The notes below the pieces were generated by a model. It worked only from the letters and a program-made list of their open reading frames with translations, searched no databases and was not told the origin of the DNA. Below are positions 37,772-46,807 of a stretch of DNA of 64,000 nt, in pieces. The stretch is from an uncultured Clostridia bacterium (GTDB lineage: Bacteria; Bacillota; Clostridia; TANB77; CAG-508). The position numbers and the translations under genes are program-made. Each line of letters starts with the position of its first letter. Positions within the stretch are counted from its first letter, which is position 1. The stretch spans positions 1-64,000 of the forward strand of contig CAKPKE010000005.1 of NCBI GenBank assembly GCA_934167095.1, read 5' to 3'.

Positions 37772-39220
37772 TTATTTATTTAATTCTTCTATAAACATTT
37801 TGTTAAGCATTTGTGGATTTGCTTTTCCTTTTGTTTGTTTCATTGCTTGTCCAACTAAGAAACCTAATGCTCTGTCTTTTCCTGCTTTATAGTCTGCTAT
37901 TGATTGTGGGTTTGCTTCTAATATTTGCATTACAACTTCTTTTATTGCACTTTCATCTGAAATTTGAATCCATCCTTTTTTCTTTATAATTTCTTCTGGA
38001 TTTCTAGTTTCAGCATCTTCTGCAAACATTTCTTCAACAACTTTTTTACCTATTGCTGAGCTTATTGTTCCTTTATCAATTAGGCTTACTAAGCATGCAA
38101 GTTCTTCACCTGAAAATGGTATTTCTTGTGGTTCCATTTCTTCTTCATTTAGTATTCTTGAAATATCTGATAATAGCCAGTTTGCAACAGCTTTTGCATT
38201 TTTGCATATTTTTTCAGCATCTTCAAACATATTTGATAAATATTTTGAAGCAGTAAGCATTCTTGCATCTTTTTCAGAAAGTTTAAATACTTCTATATAT
38301 CTCTTTTTTCTACTTTCAGGAAGTTCTGGAAGAGATTTTTTTACATTTTCTATGTATTCATCTGATAACTGTATTCTAGCAAGGTCTGGTTCTGGAAAGT
38401 ATCTATAGTCTTGAGCATCCTCTTTATCTCTCATTGAGAAAGTTTTTCCAGATACATCATCCCATCTTAATGTTTCCTGTTCTATTTTTCCACCATTATC
38501 AAGAACTTCAGCCTGTCTTTCTATTTCATATTCAATAGCTCTTGAAATAGATTTAAATGAGTTCATATTTTTCATTTCAGTACGAGTTCCAAAAGGCTCA
38601 CCTTTTTTATGAATAGACACATTGACATCTGCTCTGAATGATCCTTCTTGCATTTTGCAATCTGATACTTCAATATATTCAAGTATTGATTTTAGCTTTT
38701 TCAAATAATTATCAGCTTCTTTTGCAGATCTTAAGTCTGGCTCTGATACTATTTCAATTAGTGGAACTCCAGCTCTGTTTAAATCAACTAAACTTCCTTG
38801 TGAAAATTCGCTATGATTTAATTTTCCAGCATCTTCTTCTATATGAATTCTTAAAATTCTTATTTTTTTACTGTTTCCTTCTTCGTCTTCAATTTCGATA
38901 AAGCCATGATTACATAGTGGTTCATCAAACTGCGATATTTGATAAGATTTTGGTAAATCTGGATAAAAATAATTCTTTCTATCATTTTTACAATCTTGTG
39001 AAATACTACAATTTGTAGCAAGTCCAGCTTTTACTGCATATTCTACAACTTTTTCATTTAATACTGGAAGAGTTCCTGGCATAGCCATACAAATTGGACA
39101 TGTTTGCATATTTGGTCTTCCACCAAATTTTGTCGAACATTTGCAGAATATTTTTGTTTTTGTTGAAAGCTCTGCGTGAACTTCCAGTCCTATTACAACT
39201 TCATAATCTTCTTTTGCCAT
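37772..39220 (-). CDS. gatB: Asp/Glu-tRNA amidotransferase subunit B
   Basis: The tRNA-binding and kinase subunit of GatCAB, which turns Glu-tRNA(Gln) and Asp-tRNA(Asn) into the correctly amidated forms. The 482-aa length is normal. It starts EVVIGLEVHAELSTKTKIFC, has the CPICMAMPGTLPVLN zinc/cradle block and the GVPLIEIVSEPDL block, and ends with the helical YqeY-like tRNA-binding tail (KGKANPQMLNKM). Three bases after gatA. Confidence 0.97.
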   Translation of the reverse strand: MAKEDYEVVIGLEVHAELSTKTKIFCKCSTKFGGRPNMQTCPICMAMPGTLPVLNEKVVEYAVKAGLATNCSISQDCKNDRKNYFYPDLPKSYQISQFDEPLCNHGFIEIEDEEGNSKKIRILRIHIEEDAGKLNHSEFSQGSLVDLNRAGVPLIEIVSEPDLRSAKEADNYLKKLKSILEYIEVSDCKMQEGSFRADVNVSIHKKGEPFGTRTEMKNMNSFKSISRAIEYEIERQAEVLDNGGKIEQETLRWDDVSGKTFSMRDKEDAQDYRYFPEPDLARIQLSDEYIENVKKSLPELPESRKKRYIEVFKLSEKDARMLTASKYLSNMFEDAEKICKNAKAVANWLLSDISRILNEEEMEPQEIPFSGEELACLVSLIDKGTISSAIGKKVVEEMFAEDAETRNPEEIIKKKGWIQISDESAIKEVVMQILEANPQSIADYKAGKDRALGFLVGQAMKQTKGKANPQMLNKMFIEELNK

Positions 39221-39223
39221 TTC

Positions 39224-40690
39224 TTACTCTCCTTTCTTAAATTCTGGTTTATAATTTTCTCTAAATTTTATTTCTTTTTCTAGGCTATATGCAACATTTA
39301 AGATTTTGCTTTCGTCAAATCTATTTCCTATTAATTGCATTCCTATTGGCATGTTGTTTTTGTCAACTCCGCAAGGCACTGATATTGCTGGAACTCCTGC
39401 AATATTGATTGATACTGTACAAATATCTGCTAGATACATTTCTAATGGATTACTTGTTTTTGAACCAATATCAAAAGCTGTTGTTGGTGCAACAGGTGTT
39501 AGTAATACATCATATTTTGAAAGCTCTTTTTCAAATTCTTTTCTAACATAAGTACGAACTTTTTGAGCTTTTTTATAATAAGCATCATAATATCCTGATG
39601 AAAGTACATAAGTTCCTAAAATAATTCTTCTTTTTACTTCAGGGCCAAATCCTTCACTTCTTGAATTTTTGAATAATTCTTTTAAGTTAGTATAATTTTT
39701 AGTTCTATAACCATATCTGATTCCATCAAATCTACCTAAATTTGAGCTTGCTTCAGCACATGCAATTATGTAATATGTAGCTAGTGCATATTTTGCTACA
39801 TCTAATGAACATTCTTCGACAATAGCACCCATTTTTTTATATTTTTCTATTGCTTCTTCTAAAGATTTTTTAACTTCTTCATTTATACCTTCTCCAAAGA
39901 ATTCCTTTGGAACACCTATTTTTATTTCTTTAACATCTCCAGTTAAAGCTTTTGTATAATCTTCATTTGGTCTATTTGCAGAAGTTGAATCTTTTTCATC
40001 ATGTCCTGCAATTAAATTTAATAGCATTGCACAATCTGTTACATCTTTTGTTATAGGTCCAATTTGGTCAAGGGATGATGCAAATGCAACTAATCCATAT
40101 CTTGAAACTAGTCCATAAGTTGGTTTTAAGCCTACTACACCACAGAAAGATGCTGGTTCACGAATTGATCCACCTGTATCTGAGCCTAATGCCCATGGCA
40201 CCATATCTGCTGCAACTGCTGCTGCAGAACCACCTGATGAACCACCTGGTACTTTATTTAAATTCCATGGATTTTTTGTAACCTTGATTGCAGAGTTTTC
40301 TGTTGAACTTCCCATTGCAAATTCATCCATGTTTAGTTTTCCTAAGCTTATTACTTCTTCGCTATTTAGTTTTTCTATTACTGTTGCATCATAAGGAGAA
40401 ACAAAGTTTTCAAGCATTTTTGATGCACAAGTTGTTTTTACTCCTGTCATGCAAATATTATCTTTTATTCCTATTGGAATTCCTGCGAACTTTGATTTTT
40501 TCTCTTTTTTGTCAATTTCTTCTGCTTTATTTTTTGCATCTTCTAAAGTTTTTGTTATAAAAGCATCAACTTCTGGTTCTTTTTCTTCAATTCTTTTTGA
40601 ATATGCTTCTACAATTTGACTTGATGTAAGTTCATTTTTTTGCATTTTTTCTATAAGTTCATGAACTGTAAGTCTTGTAATATCTTCCAT
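39224..40690 (-). CDS. gatA: Asp/Glu-tRNA amidotransferase subunit A
   Basis: Amidase subunit that releases ammonia from glutamine for tRNA amidation. The Ser-cisSer-Lys triad is visible: Lys in PIGIKDNIC (about 76), and the two Ser in [16 protein letters not shown] and [16 protein letters not shown] (about 150-178). The length of 488 aa is normal. It lies 12 bases after the kinase-like gene, so that gene separates gatA from gatC. Confidence 0.97.
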   Translation of the reverse strand: MEDITRLTVHELIEKMQKNELTSSQIVEAYSKRIEEKEPEVDAFITKTLEDAKNKAEEIDKKEKKSKFAGIPIGIKDNICMTGVKTTCASKMLENFVSPYDATVIEKLNSEEVISLGKLNMDEFAMGSSTENSAIKVTKNPWNLNKVPGGSSGGSAAAVAADMVPWALGSDTGGSIREPASFCGVVGLKPTYGLVSRYGLVAFASSLDQIGPITKDVTDCAMLLNLIAGHDEKDSTSANRPNEDYTKALTGDVKEIKIGVPKEFFGEGINEEVKKSLEEAIEKYKKMGAIVEECSLDVAKYALATYYIIACAEASSNLGRFDGIRYGYRTKNYTNLKELFKNSRSEGFGPEVKRRIILGTYVLSSGYYDAYYKKAQKVRTYVRKEFEKELSKYDVLLTPVAPTTAFDIGSKTSNPLEMYLADICTVSINIAGVPAISVPCGVDKNNMPIGMQLIGNRFDESKILNVAYSLEKEIKFRENYKPEFKKGE

Positions 40691-40702
40691 AAGCCCTCCT
40701 TT

Positions 40703-41287
40703 TTATTCTTCTTTCCATTCAAGTAATTTTTTTATTTCTTCTTTAACAGTAGCTTCTGGTCTACAATTATCAACCATTACCACATTTATATTTTTGTATT
40801 TTTCTTTGATTTCATCAGCTAATTTTAAATATGCATTTTGTTGGTTTATGCTACTTTGTTTGTTAAATTTTGCATATTTATTTGTAGCTTTTCCTCTTCT
40901 TTTTATTCTTTTTTCAAACTCATCTTCATTACTTAAATACATTGTAATGTAATATATTTCAAAGTCCATATTTGCTAATTTTTCAAGGAGCTTTTCATAG
41001 ACATCCGAAAAAGTATAGTCTTTAAAACCTAATCTGCAATATACTTCTTCTGTAAAAAAAGTTCTATCAAATAATAAATTAACACTCATATTTTGTAGTT
41101 TTTCAATGTAGTCGACTAAGTCTTCATACATTTTTTTAGCTTTTATTTTTCCTTCTTTCGAAGAATCAGCTGTACCACTTAATCTATATAAATTAGTATA
41201 TGGAATTGCATGCCTTATATAGTCTGTAATTGTTGTTTTTCCTGCGCCTTGGGCACCTTCTACTATTATTATTTTTGAATTTGCCAT
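40703..41287 (-). CDS. P-loop nucleotide kinase-like protein
   Basis: A 194-aa soluble protein with Walker A GAQGAGKTT (about 11-19), a DRTFF segment near 75 like the DR(Y/H/S) of thymidylate and deoxynucleoside kinases, and an Arg-rich lid (KRIKRRGKATNKYAKF near 130). A Thr/Ser-rich substrate loop follows. The likely reaction is phosphoryl transfer from ATP to a nucleoside, nucleotide or similar small molecule. The substrate is not evident. It sits between gatC and gatA on the same strand with short gaps, an unusual place, and is probably co-transcribed with them. Confidence 0.75.
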   Translation of the reverse strand: MANSKIIIVEGAQGAGKTTITDYIRHAIPYTNLYRLSGTADSSKEGKIKAKKMYEDLVDYIEKLQNMSVNLLFDRTFFTEEVYCRLGFKDYTFSDVYEKLLEKLANMDFEIYYITMYLSNEDEFEKRIKRRGKATNKYAKFNKQSSINQQNAYLKLADEIKEKYKNINVVMVDNCRPEATVKEEIKKLLEWKEE

Positions 41288-41307
41288 AAAGTTTTTCTCC
41301 TTTATTA

Positions 41308-41592
41308 TTAAAGTACTTTTGGTATTTTAAACATTTCACTTTCTTTTTCTGGTGCATTTTGCATCATTAAATCATGATTTTCAAAAACTTCAACTTCATC
41401 TTTTCTGAAAACATTTACATTTTCAGTAGCACCTATTGTTTCGTCTAAATCATTTATTTGAGCTGAGCTTACTGTTTGTGCAAAATCCAATATTTCTTGT
41501 AAATTTTCAAGATAACTATCTATTTCTTCATCTTTTAAATTTAAATCAGCAAGGTTTGCTATGTGTAGTAATTCTTCTTTGCTTACTTCCAT
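41308..41592 (-). CDS. gatC: Asp/Glu-tRNA amidotransferase subunit C
   Basis: Small subunit (94 aa) that wraps around GatA and GatB and stabilises the complex. The N-terminal pattern VSKEELLHIANLADLNLKDEE and the DLDETIGATENVNVFRKDEV block match the family. First gene of the operon gatC-kinase-gatA-gatB. Confidence 0.95.
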   Translation of the reverse strand: MEVSKEELLHIANLADLNLKDEEIDSYLENLQEILDFAQTVSSAQINDLDETIGATENVNVFRKDEVEVFENHDLMMQNAPEKESEMFKIPKVL

Positions 41593-41764
41593 TGTTACCT
41601 ACTTCCTTTCCATTTTTAACTGCCTACTATTATATAATTTATTTTTCGATTTAACAAGAGATTTCTAGTAATTTCAGGCAATTTTTAGATTTATTTTTGG
41701 CTCCAAAAGCTCATATTTTGTAGCTTTATAAATCGCCTTGTCTAATTATGTCGATTGATTCCAT

Positions 41765-41793
41765 TTGCAAAAAGTAAAAATCTATGTTACAAT
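41765..41793 (+). promoter_or_regulatory. Promoter of the large structured RNA
   Basis: TTGCAA at 41765-41770, a 17-base spacer and TACAAT at 41788-41793. Transcription would start near 41800, just before the first base-paired element of the RNA. Confidence 0.8.
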
Positions 41794-41799
41794 ACTACT

Positions 41800-42320
41800 T
41801 GATGGTGCATTATTCTAGTGATGCTTAATATTACGAGGGTGGGGCTAAAAATCCACTAAATGGCACATCGTTGAAGTTCCTTGTTTGTGCGCGGAATGCC
41901 AGTTCTGCGTGTGTTCAGGGAGTAAGACTTTAGGGCTTTATGTAATGGCATACATAAGCACGACCCTATTGTCGCGGAGGCTTGATTTATCAAGAGTAAC
42001 CTATGTTTATACATAGTGTAGCCTATCTTGAGTGATAGTATTGGGATTATTTGTTTTCTTAATATGAAATTACTATTGCAAAAAAGATTAGTTTTAGTAG
42101 AGCATCTCAAGGAAAACTTCTAGAATGTTTGTTTCATTAGAAGCATGAAATTATAGGGATTAAGGTACGGACTTAAGTGGCAATCTGGCATTCCTTACCA
42201 GGAGTATCTGCTTTAAGAGGAAACTGCCAAGTAGTAATGCTTGGTAGCGGATAGAGAAATTAGGCTAGACCTCAAACCGTAAAATTTACTTATAATTTTA
42301 CCATCTTTAGTTTTTATATA
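41800..42320 (+). ncRNA. Large structured RNA, probable OLE RNA
   Basis: About 500 bases with no plausible gene but strong folding and more G+C than its surroundings. The ends pair: GATGGT (41811-41816) with ACCATC (42300-42305). Inner stems include GCTTTATGTA with TACATAAGC, CTTGA with TCAAG, CTATGT with ACATAG enclosed by AGGCT/AGCCT, CTTCTA with TAGAAG, CTGG with CCAG, CCAAG with CTTGG and TGGCA with TGCCA. A good promoter lies upstream, and a hairpin (42315-42353) follows. The next gene encodes a membrane protein of about 200 aa related to CorB-type magnesium proteins. OLE RNAs of Gram-positive anaerobes are of this size and lie just upstream of oapA, so OLE is my leading call. The identification is from layout, not alignment. 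Confidence 0.65.
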
Positions 42321-42353
42321 ATAGAAAAGGCATCATGACTTTCCTATTATATA
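42315..42353 (+). other. Ten-bp hairpin between the RNA and the membrane gene
   Basis: TATATAATAG pairs with CTATTATATA, with a weaker inner AAAG/CTTT stem. No T-run follows, so it may be a processing or stability element separating the RNA from the mRNA. Confidence 0.55.
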
Positions 42354-42402
42354 AATGATTTGCCAAAATATTTGTGCAAGCAAGGAGATAATAATTAAAA
42401 AT

Positions 42403-43014
42403 ATGGATACAGACAGTAAATCCACTCAAGATAATAATAAAAAAGCTTCAAATAAGAAGCCTTCAAAAAATTCTGAAAAAGCAGTAAATAATTCTTCTAA
42501 CGCAAAATGGTTTGTTAGTGTTTTTATTACTACTTTTATTTTATCAATAGTTTTTTCATTTATATCAACAAATTCAATTAGCAATTTATCAATATTTTCA
42601 GCAACATTAATTTTGCTTTTGGTTATATTTGTTGGTATCGTTTTTGATATAATTGGAGTTGCAGTTACAGTTGCAGATGAACACGAATTCCATGCTAGAG
42701 CTTCTAAAAGAATTCCTGGCTCAAAATTGTCAGTAAAATTAATTAGAAATTCAGCTAAAGTTGCAAATTTTTGTGCCGATGTAGTCGGTGATATTTGTGG
42801 CGTACTTAGTGGTGCAATTAGTGCTTTAATTGCTATAAAAATTAGCTCTGCAGTTTCGCTTCCATTTAATGTTCAATTTATAATTAGTGCTTTTGTTGCA
42901 TCAATAACTGTTTGCGGTAAAGCCATTGGAAAAAATATAGCAAATAAGAACTCTGGTCAAATTGTTCATTATGTAGCAAAAGTTTTAAACAAATTACATT
43001 TAAATAAAGATTAA
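42403..43014 (+). CDS. Four-helix membrane protein, OapA/CorB-like
   Basis: A 203-aa membrane protein. After 35 basic, polar residues come four helices (about 38-58, 64-88, 130-150, 158-178). Two membrane segments share a pattern, FDIIGVAVT (about 73) and GDICGVLSG (about 128), which suggests internal duplication. Between them lies the conserved-looking ADEHEFHARASKRIPG. I associate this with the CorB/CNNM-type Mg proteins and, given the large RNA directly upstream, with OapA, the membrane anchor of OLE RNA. The ribosome site AAGGAGA is 15 bases from the ATG, longer than usual, so an earlier non-ATG start cannot be excluded. Confidence 0.6.
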   Translation: MDTDSKSTQDNNKKASNKKPSKNSEKAVNNSSNAKWFVSVFITTFILSIVFSFISTNSISNLSIFSATLILLLVIFVGIVFDIIGVAVTVADEHEFHARASKRIPGSKLSVKLIRNSAKVANFCADVVGDICGVLSGAISALIAIKISSAVSLPFNVQFIISAFVASITVCGKAIGKNIANKNSGQIVHYVAKVLNKLHLNKD

Positions 43015-43015
43015 C

Positions 43016-43042
43016 AAAAATACCCATTTAAAGGGTATTTTT
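43016..43042. terminator. Bidirectional terminator
   Basis: AAAAATACCC and GGGTATTTTT arms around a 7-base loop, between the stop codons of two convergent genes. Confidence 0.88.
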
Positions 43043-43044
43043 TA

Positions 43045-43959
43045 TTATTTTACGACTTCATTTATCCAATTTAGAACATCATCATAAACTTTTTGATTTT
43101 CTATTTCATTTAAAATTTCATGCTTCATGTTTTCATATAATGTACTTTTAATATTTTCATATCCAAGTGTTTTTAGAAATTCTTGAGCTTTTTTCCAATC
43201 GTTTTTGCTTGAAATAACAGGATCTTCACTTCCAGCAATAAAATATATTGGTAACTTAAGATTATTTTTTTCATATATTTTAGGATTGTAAATATCAATC
43301 ATAAGTTTTACTATATTTTCCAAGCCATTTATAGTGTAGTCATAAGTACAAAGTTCATCATTATTGTATTTTTTAACAATTTCTTTATTGCTACATATCC
43401 AACTATTGGGTTCTTCGTTTTTCTTATCATATCCGCTAAACATTAATTTTTTTAATGCTTTACTACGATATTTTTCACCTTTAAATGTTTTAACTGTTTT
43501 AATTAAGGCTAAACCTAATTTTGCAGTGCTATTTTTGCTTGGCGAACCACATACAACTAGTCCATCAATATCTGTATCATATTTTGTAATATATTTTCTC
43601 ACTATCATTGAGCCCATACTATGGCCAAATAATATTATTTTTTTGCCTTGAAATCTTTCTTTTAAATATAAGGTTAATTGATGGCAGTCTTCAATTACAG
43701 CTTCTGCATTGCTATCATAAAAATAACCAATGTCATTTTTGTTTCTCACACTTGCACCATGTCCCCTGTGGTCATTAATAAAACTTGCGTAGCCTTTACT
43801 TGCTAAAAAATGCATAAAATCAATGTATCTTTCTTTGTGTTCATTCATTCCATGTGCCAGTTGTACAACTGCCTTTACTTCGCCTTCAGGCATTACTAAC
43901 AAACTATCTAACTCTAAGTCATCTACTTTAGAGATAATTCTTATTTTTTCTTCTTGCAT
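43045..43959 (-). CDS. Alpha/beta hydrolase (monoacylglycerol lipase-like)
   Basis: Cytoplasmic serine hydrolase of 304 aa. The oxyanion/HG motif is VVQLAHGMNEH (about 31-41), the nucleophile Ser114 lies in GHSMG, the Asp is in AGSEDPV (about 243) and the His in MKHEI near 276. The full triad is present. This motif set is that of lysophospholipase or monoacylglycerol lipase (PldB-like) enzymes, which release fatty acids from mono- or lyso-lipids. The true substrate is unknown. Single gene. Confidence 0.88.
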   Translation of the reverse strand: MQEEKIRIISKVDDLELDSLLVMPEGEVKAVVQLAHGMNEHKERYIDFMHFLASKGYASFINDHRGHGASVRNKNDIGYFYDSNAEAVIEDCHQLTLYLKERFQGKKIILFGHSMGSMIVRKYITKYDTDIDGLVVCGSPSKNSTAKLGLALIKTVKTFKGEKYRSKALKKLMFSGYDKKNEEPNSWICSNKEIVKKYNNDELCTYDYTINGLENIVKLMIDIYNPKIYEKNNLKLPIYFIAGSEDPVISSKNDWKKAQEFLKTLGYENIKSTLYENMKHEILNEIENQKVYDDVLNWINEVVK

Positions 43960-44041
43960 ATTTCCTCTCCTTTTAGGCTATTTTACCATAAGTATTTATA
44001 TTTTATCAATTGCTATTTTTGTCGAAAGTTGCAAAAACATT

Positions 44042-44776
44042 CTATCTACTGCTTTTCATCACGATAAAATTCGTCAAATTTTTTATCAAGCATGGATATG
44101 TATATGAATTTGTAATAGATAGCATTTTTATTTTTTTGATTATGAATATTATATAAATTCCTGCAACTACTATTATTGATAATAGAGTAATAGCAACAAT
44201 TGTAAGTATACTCTGCTCTAGTTCCGTTTTTATAAGACTCGTATATATACTAATTACATTAAATGTGATTGGTATTGCGTATGCACCTATTACAATTTGA
44301 GCAAAATTTGCTTCATCATATTTATCGGTTTTCTTAGTGTATTTCAAATATTCTAACATTTCTTTCATGCATTTTACTTTATATAATCTATTTGCTTTTA
44401 ATATTTTTTCTAGCAATTTTTCTTCACTTTGTGCCATTATTTTTTTGTTATATAATCCGATTTCCGAAAAATTTTCTTTAGAAAATATTTTGTACTTTTT
44501 TCCACCTAAATCTTTTGTGTATTTATATAATATAGTAGAAAATTGCTTCATCATATAAGCTATGATTCCTCCTACTCCTAGTAATAAAAAAATAAAATTT
44601 AATATTGGCATTTTCTTAATTATCTCTGAAATAATGCATACTCCAATGCTTATAAAAATCACCTTATTTACAATTTTTTTCATTTCTTTTTCAGCTTTTA
44701 CATTTATGCTTTGTTCCTCAAAGACTTTTATTAGTCCCATTATTTTTTGACTATCTTTTATTTTATATTTATTCAT
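44042..44776 (-). CDS. Integral membrane protein, unknown
   Basis: A 244-aa protein with two helix pairs (about 37-75 and 165-215) separated by a charged cytoplasmic segment rich in Lys and Glu. No known motif is visible. Its start overlaps the end of the upstream gene by eight bases, so the two are translationally coupled and probably act together. Confidence 0.6.
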   Translation of the reverse strand: MNKYKIKDSQKIMGLIKVFEEQSINVKAEKEMKKIVNKVIFISIGVCIISEIIKKMPILNFIFLLLGVGGIIAYMMKQFSTILYKYTKDLGGKKYKIFSKENFSEIGLYNKKIMAQSEEKLLEKILKANRLYKVKCMKEMLEYLKYTKKTDKYDEANFAQIVIGAYAIPITFNVISIYTSLIKTELEQSILTIVAITLLSIIVVAGIYIIFIIKKIKMLSITNSYTYPCLIKNLTNFIVMKSSR

Positions 44777-45755
44777 TAATTATTACTACCTTTCCATCCG
44801 AGCAAAGTCTTACTTTATTTTGATTTATTAATTTTTGTGCTATTTCTTCTATATTTTTATAAAATTTTTCACATTCAATATTTAATTTTTTGTTAATTTC
44901 ATTTAATCCTTGAGTTCTATTTTTTATTACTGATTCAATATTAAGTTGTATTGTATCAATTATTAATTTTTCAATTCTTTTTAATTTAATTGGATATAAC
45001 CATTTTTCAATTTTATTTGTTTGGTTCATATTATTTTCAATTTTTATAAATTCTATCACATCATCTAAATTTATTTTGTTATATGAATTAATTACTAATT
45101 CTAACATTTTATATCTTGCTTTAAATAACAATTTTCCAATAATTTTTGATTCATCAAATGCTAAATTTTTTTCAATTTTTCCGTGGTCTAATACACAATT
45201 TATCCCCTCATCTATTAGTTCTTCCTTGGAAATTTTAGGTGAATATAAATTCATCATGCTATTTGCTATTTTTTCTATTTTTCTACATAATATTTCATAA
45301 TATTTTTCTAAAAAATTTGCTGAAAGAGGAATTTTACTTCCTATCCATAATCCTTCCTCATTCATTTCTAATATGTATGAATTCTCATAATAACAAATTT
45401 TATAGCTATATATGTATGTTAAAAAATCTTCTAAGCTTACATTGTATTTTTGGCATATTTCTTCAATTTCTGTCTTTTTATACATTCTATCTCCATATTG
45501 CGGCAAATATTTTAAGTCTAACTTAATTAGGTTTATTATTTCTCTTACATTATATTTTTGTTTTATACCAATAGTCGTCCATGCGTTTTTTCCTTTATAT
45601 CTTGCATTTTGATAACAGCCCAAAATAAATATTAAATCTTTTAATTCAATATTTTCTACTTCAGACATTTTAATCAATGCATCTAGCATTATTCTTTGTC
45701 CATTTTTTAATTTATACCTTTTCTTAAGATTTTCGCGCATTTTTGATTTTTCCAT
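44769..45755 (-). CDS. Unknown protein with a weak sigma-region-2-like segment
   Basis: A 328-aa soluble, helical protein. Around residues 180-225, KEELIDEGINCVLDHGKIEKNLAFDESKIIGKLLFKARYKML is spaced like region 2 of sigma-70 factors (the 'eDLiqeG...kFD...gkF..Y...rir' pattern), but I see no region 4. The first 120 residues include a possible helix-turn-helix (YNVREIINLIKLDLKYLP). It may be a divergent regulator paired with the coupled membrane gene, in the manner of sigma/anti-sigma pairs; that is speculation. A probable attenuator lies upstream. Confidence 0.5.
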   Translation of the reverse strand: MEKSKMRENLKKRYKLKNGQRIMLDALIKMSEVENIELKDLIFILGCYQNARYKGKNAWTTIGIKQKYNVREIINLIKLDLKYLPQYGDRMYKKTEIEEICQKYNVSLEDFLTYIYSYKICYYENSYILEMNEEGLWIGSKIPLSANFLEKYYEILCRKIEKIANSMMNLYSPKISKEELIDEGINCVLDHGKIEKNLAFDESKIIGKLLFKARYKMLELVINSYNKINLDDVIEFIKIENNMNQTNKIEKWLYPIKLKRIEKLIIDTIQLNIESVIKNRTQGLNEINKKLNIECEKFYKNIEEIAQKLINQNKVRLCSDGKVVIINE

Positions 45756-45820
45756 ATACTTGCTCCTTTTATAAAATAATAATTAGTGATCATTTCATTC
45801 AGTTAGTCATAAAATCACAA

Positions 45821-45978
45821 AAAGCAAATGCCTTCTGGCATCTGCTTTCTTCGGTTTCTTATTATTCTTTTGGTTTTAGAATTTTGTTATATAGTTTTTT
45901 ATTTTAGATGGTATTTTAGCTAAAATAGTATCGTTTCTTTAATGGTTTTAGCTACCTTCCTCGCTTTAGCGAATTATA
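45821..45978 (-). promoter_or_regulatory. Leader RNA with attenuator-like terminator
   Basis: An extended -10 box (TGATATAAT, 45973-45981 on the minus strand) is followed by about 145 transcribed bases with small stems (CGCT/AGCG). It ends in a strong hairpin at 45821-45848 (AAAGCAGATGCC with GGCATTTGCTTT) and CTTTTTG. This lies 66 bases before the start of the 328-aa gene, the layout of a riboswitch or attenuator. No known aptamer was recognised. Confidence 0.5.
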
Positions 45979-46079
45979 TCATACATATATTAGTTATGGA
46001 AGTAAATTTTGAATTTTTACATAAAAAAATTCCATCCTTTTGAGATGGGTATACTGCTTTTTGTTTTATAAAAAAATAT

Positions 46080-46139
46080 GCACTTATTAGATTACCTAAA
46101 AATTAATTGATGAAGAAAATAGGTAATATAATAAGTACT
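46080..46139 (-). terminator. Second terminator-like hairpin downstream of hsp20
   Basis: Arms of 19 bases (46080-46098 with about 46120-46138; TAGGTAAT and ATTACCTA core), with T-runs on both strands. Between it and the attenuator, 45979-46079 holds only a 5-bp CCATC/GATGG hairpin and no gene. Confidence 0.6.
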
Positions 46140-46251
46140 TTTTTATTATAACAGATATTTTTTAATTTTTGAAGAGTTTATGCAAAAAAAATTAAAATTT
46201 TTTGTATTTTTTTGCTTTTACTTTTTTTAATAGTAAAATTTAAATAAAAAA

Positions 46252-46275
46252 GTCCCCATTTCTGGGGAATTTTTT
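46252..46275 (-). terminator. hsp20 terminator
   Basis: TCCCC/GGGGA hairpin flanked by A- and T-runs, overlapping the hsp20 stop codon. Confidence 0.85.
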
Positions 46276-46690
46276 ATTCAATTTCTATATATCTTTTGTT
46301 TTCTATTTCTTTCTTTTCTTCCTTTTTAGGAACAATAATTGTTAATGTACCGTTTTTAAATTTAGCTTTTATCTCATTTTCTGTAATATTATCGCCTACG
46401 TAGAAGCTTCTTGAGCAAGAACCTGAATATCTTTCTTTACGTACAAATCTGCCTTTTTCATCATCTTTTTCTTCTTTGTTAACAGTTGCATGTACATTTA
46501 AATATCCATCTTGTATTTCTAGTTTTATGCCTTCTTTTTCATATCCTGGCAAATCAATGTCTATGATATATTCGTTTTTCTTTTCCTTAATATCTGTTTT
46601 CATTAGTCTACTTGCGCCTTCATTAAAAAATGAATCTCCAAATACATCATCCCATAAATCAAAATCATGTTTTCTAGGTATCATCATCAT
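46274..46690 (-). CDS. Hsp20/alpha-crystallin small heat-shock protein
   Basis: ATP-independent holdase that keeps unfolding proteins soluble (138 aa). The alpha-crystallin domain runs from about 35 to 130: EYIIDIDLPGYEKEGIKLEIQ at the start, RKERYSGSCSRSFYVGDNI, and KFKNGTLTIIVPKKE, with the GTL motif near the end. The C-terminal IEI replaces the usual I-x-I. AAGGAG lies nine bases before the first of three tandem ATG codons. A CIRCE-like site overlaps its promoter. Confidence 0.93.
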   Translation of the reverse strand: MMMIPRKHDFDLWDDVFGDSFFNEGASRLMKTDIKEKKNEYIIDIDLPGYEKEGIKLEIQDGYLNVHATVNKEEKDDEKGRFVRKERYSGSCSRSFYVGDNITENEIKAKFKNGTLTIIVPKKEEKKEIENKRYIEIE

Positions 46691-46779
46691 AAAAATCAAC
46701 TCCTTAAAATATATTCTGTGTTGACACTTGATGGGAGTGGCACATGTTTATGATAATATTCTTTATCATTTACAGATAT

Positions 46780-46807
46780 ATTATACATCTTATTTTAGCA
46801 AAATCAA
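46780..46807 (-). promoter_or_regulatory. hsp20 promoter
   Basis: Minus-strand TTGATT at 46802-46807, a 16-base spacer and TATAAT at 46780-46785. Confidence 0.7.

Noticed and set aside
41821..41860. T-box riboswitch, because of GAGGGTGGGGC
   Set aside because: The T-box antiterminator sequence (GGGTGGNACCGCG) is not completed, there is no specifier stem, and no aminoacyl-tRNA or amino-acid gene follows.
41856..42110. 84-codon open frame on the minus strand within the structured RNA
   Set aside because: No ribosome site, no recognisable protein pattern, and the region is explained by base-paired RNA on the other strand.
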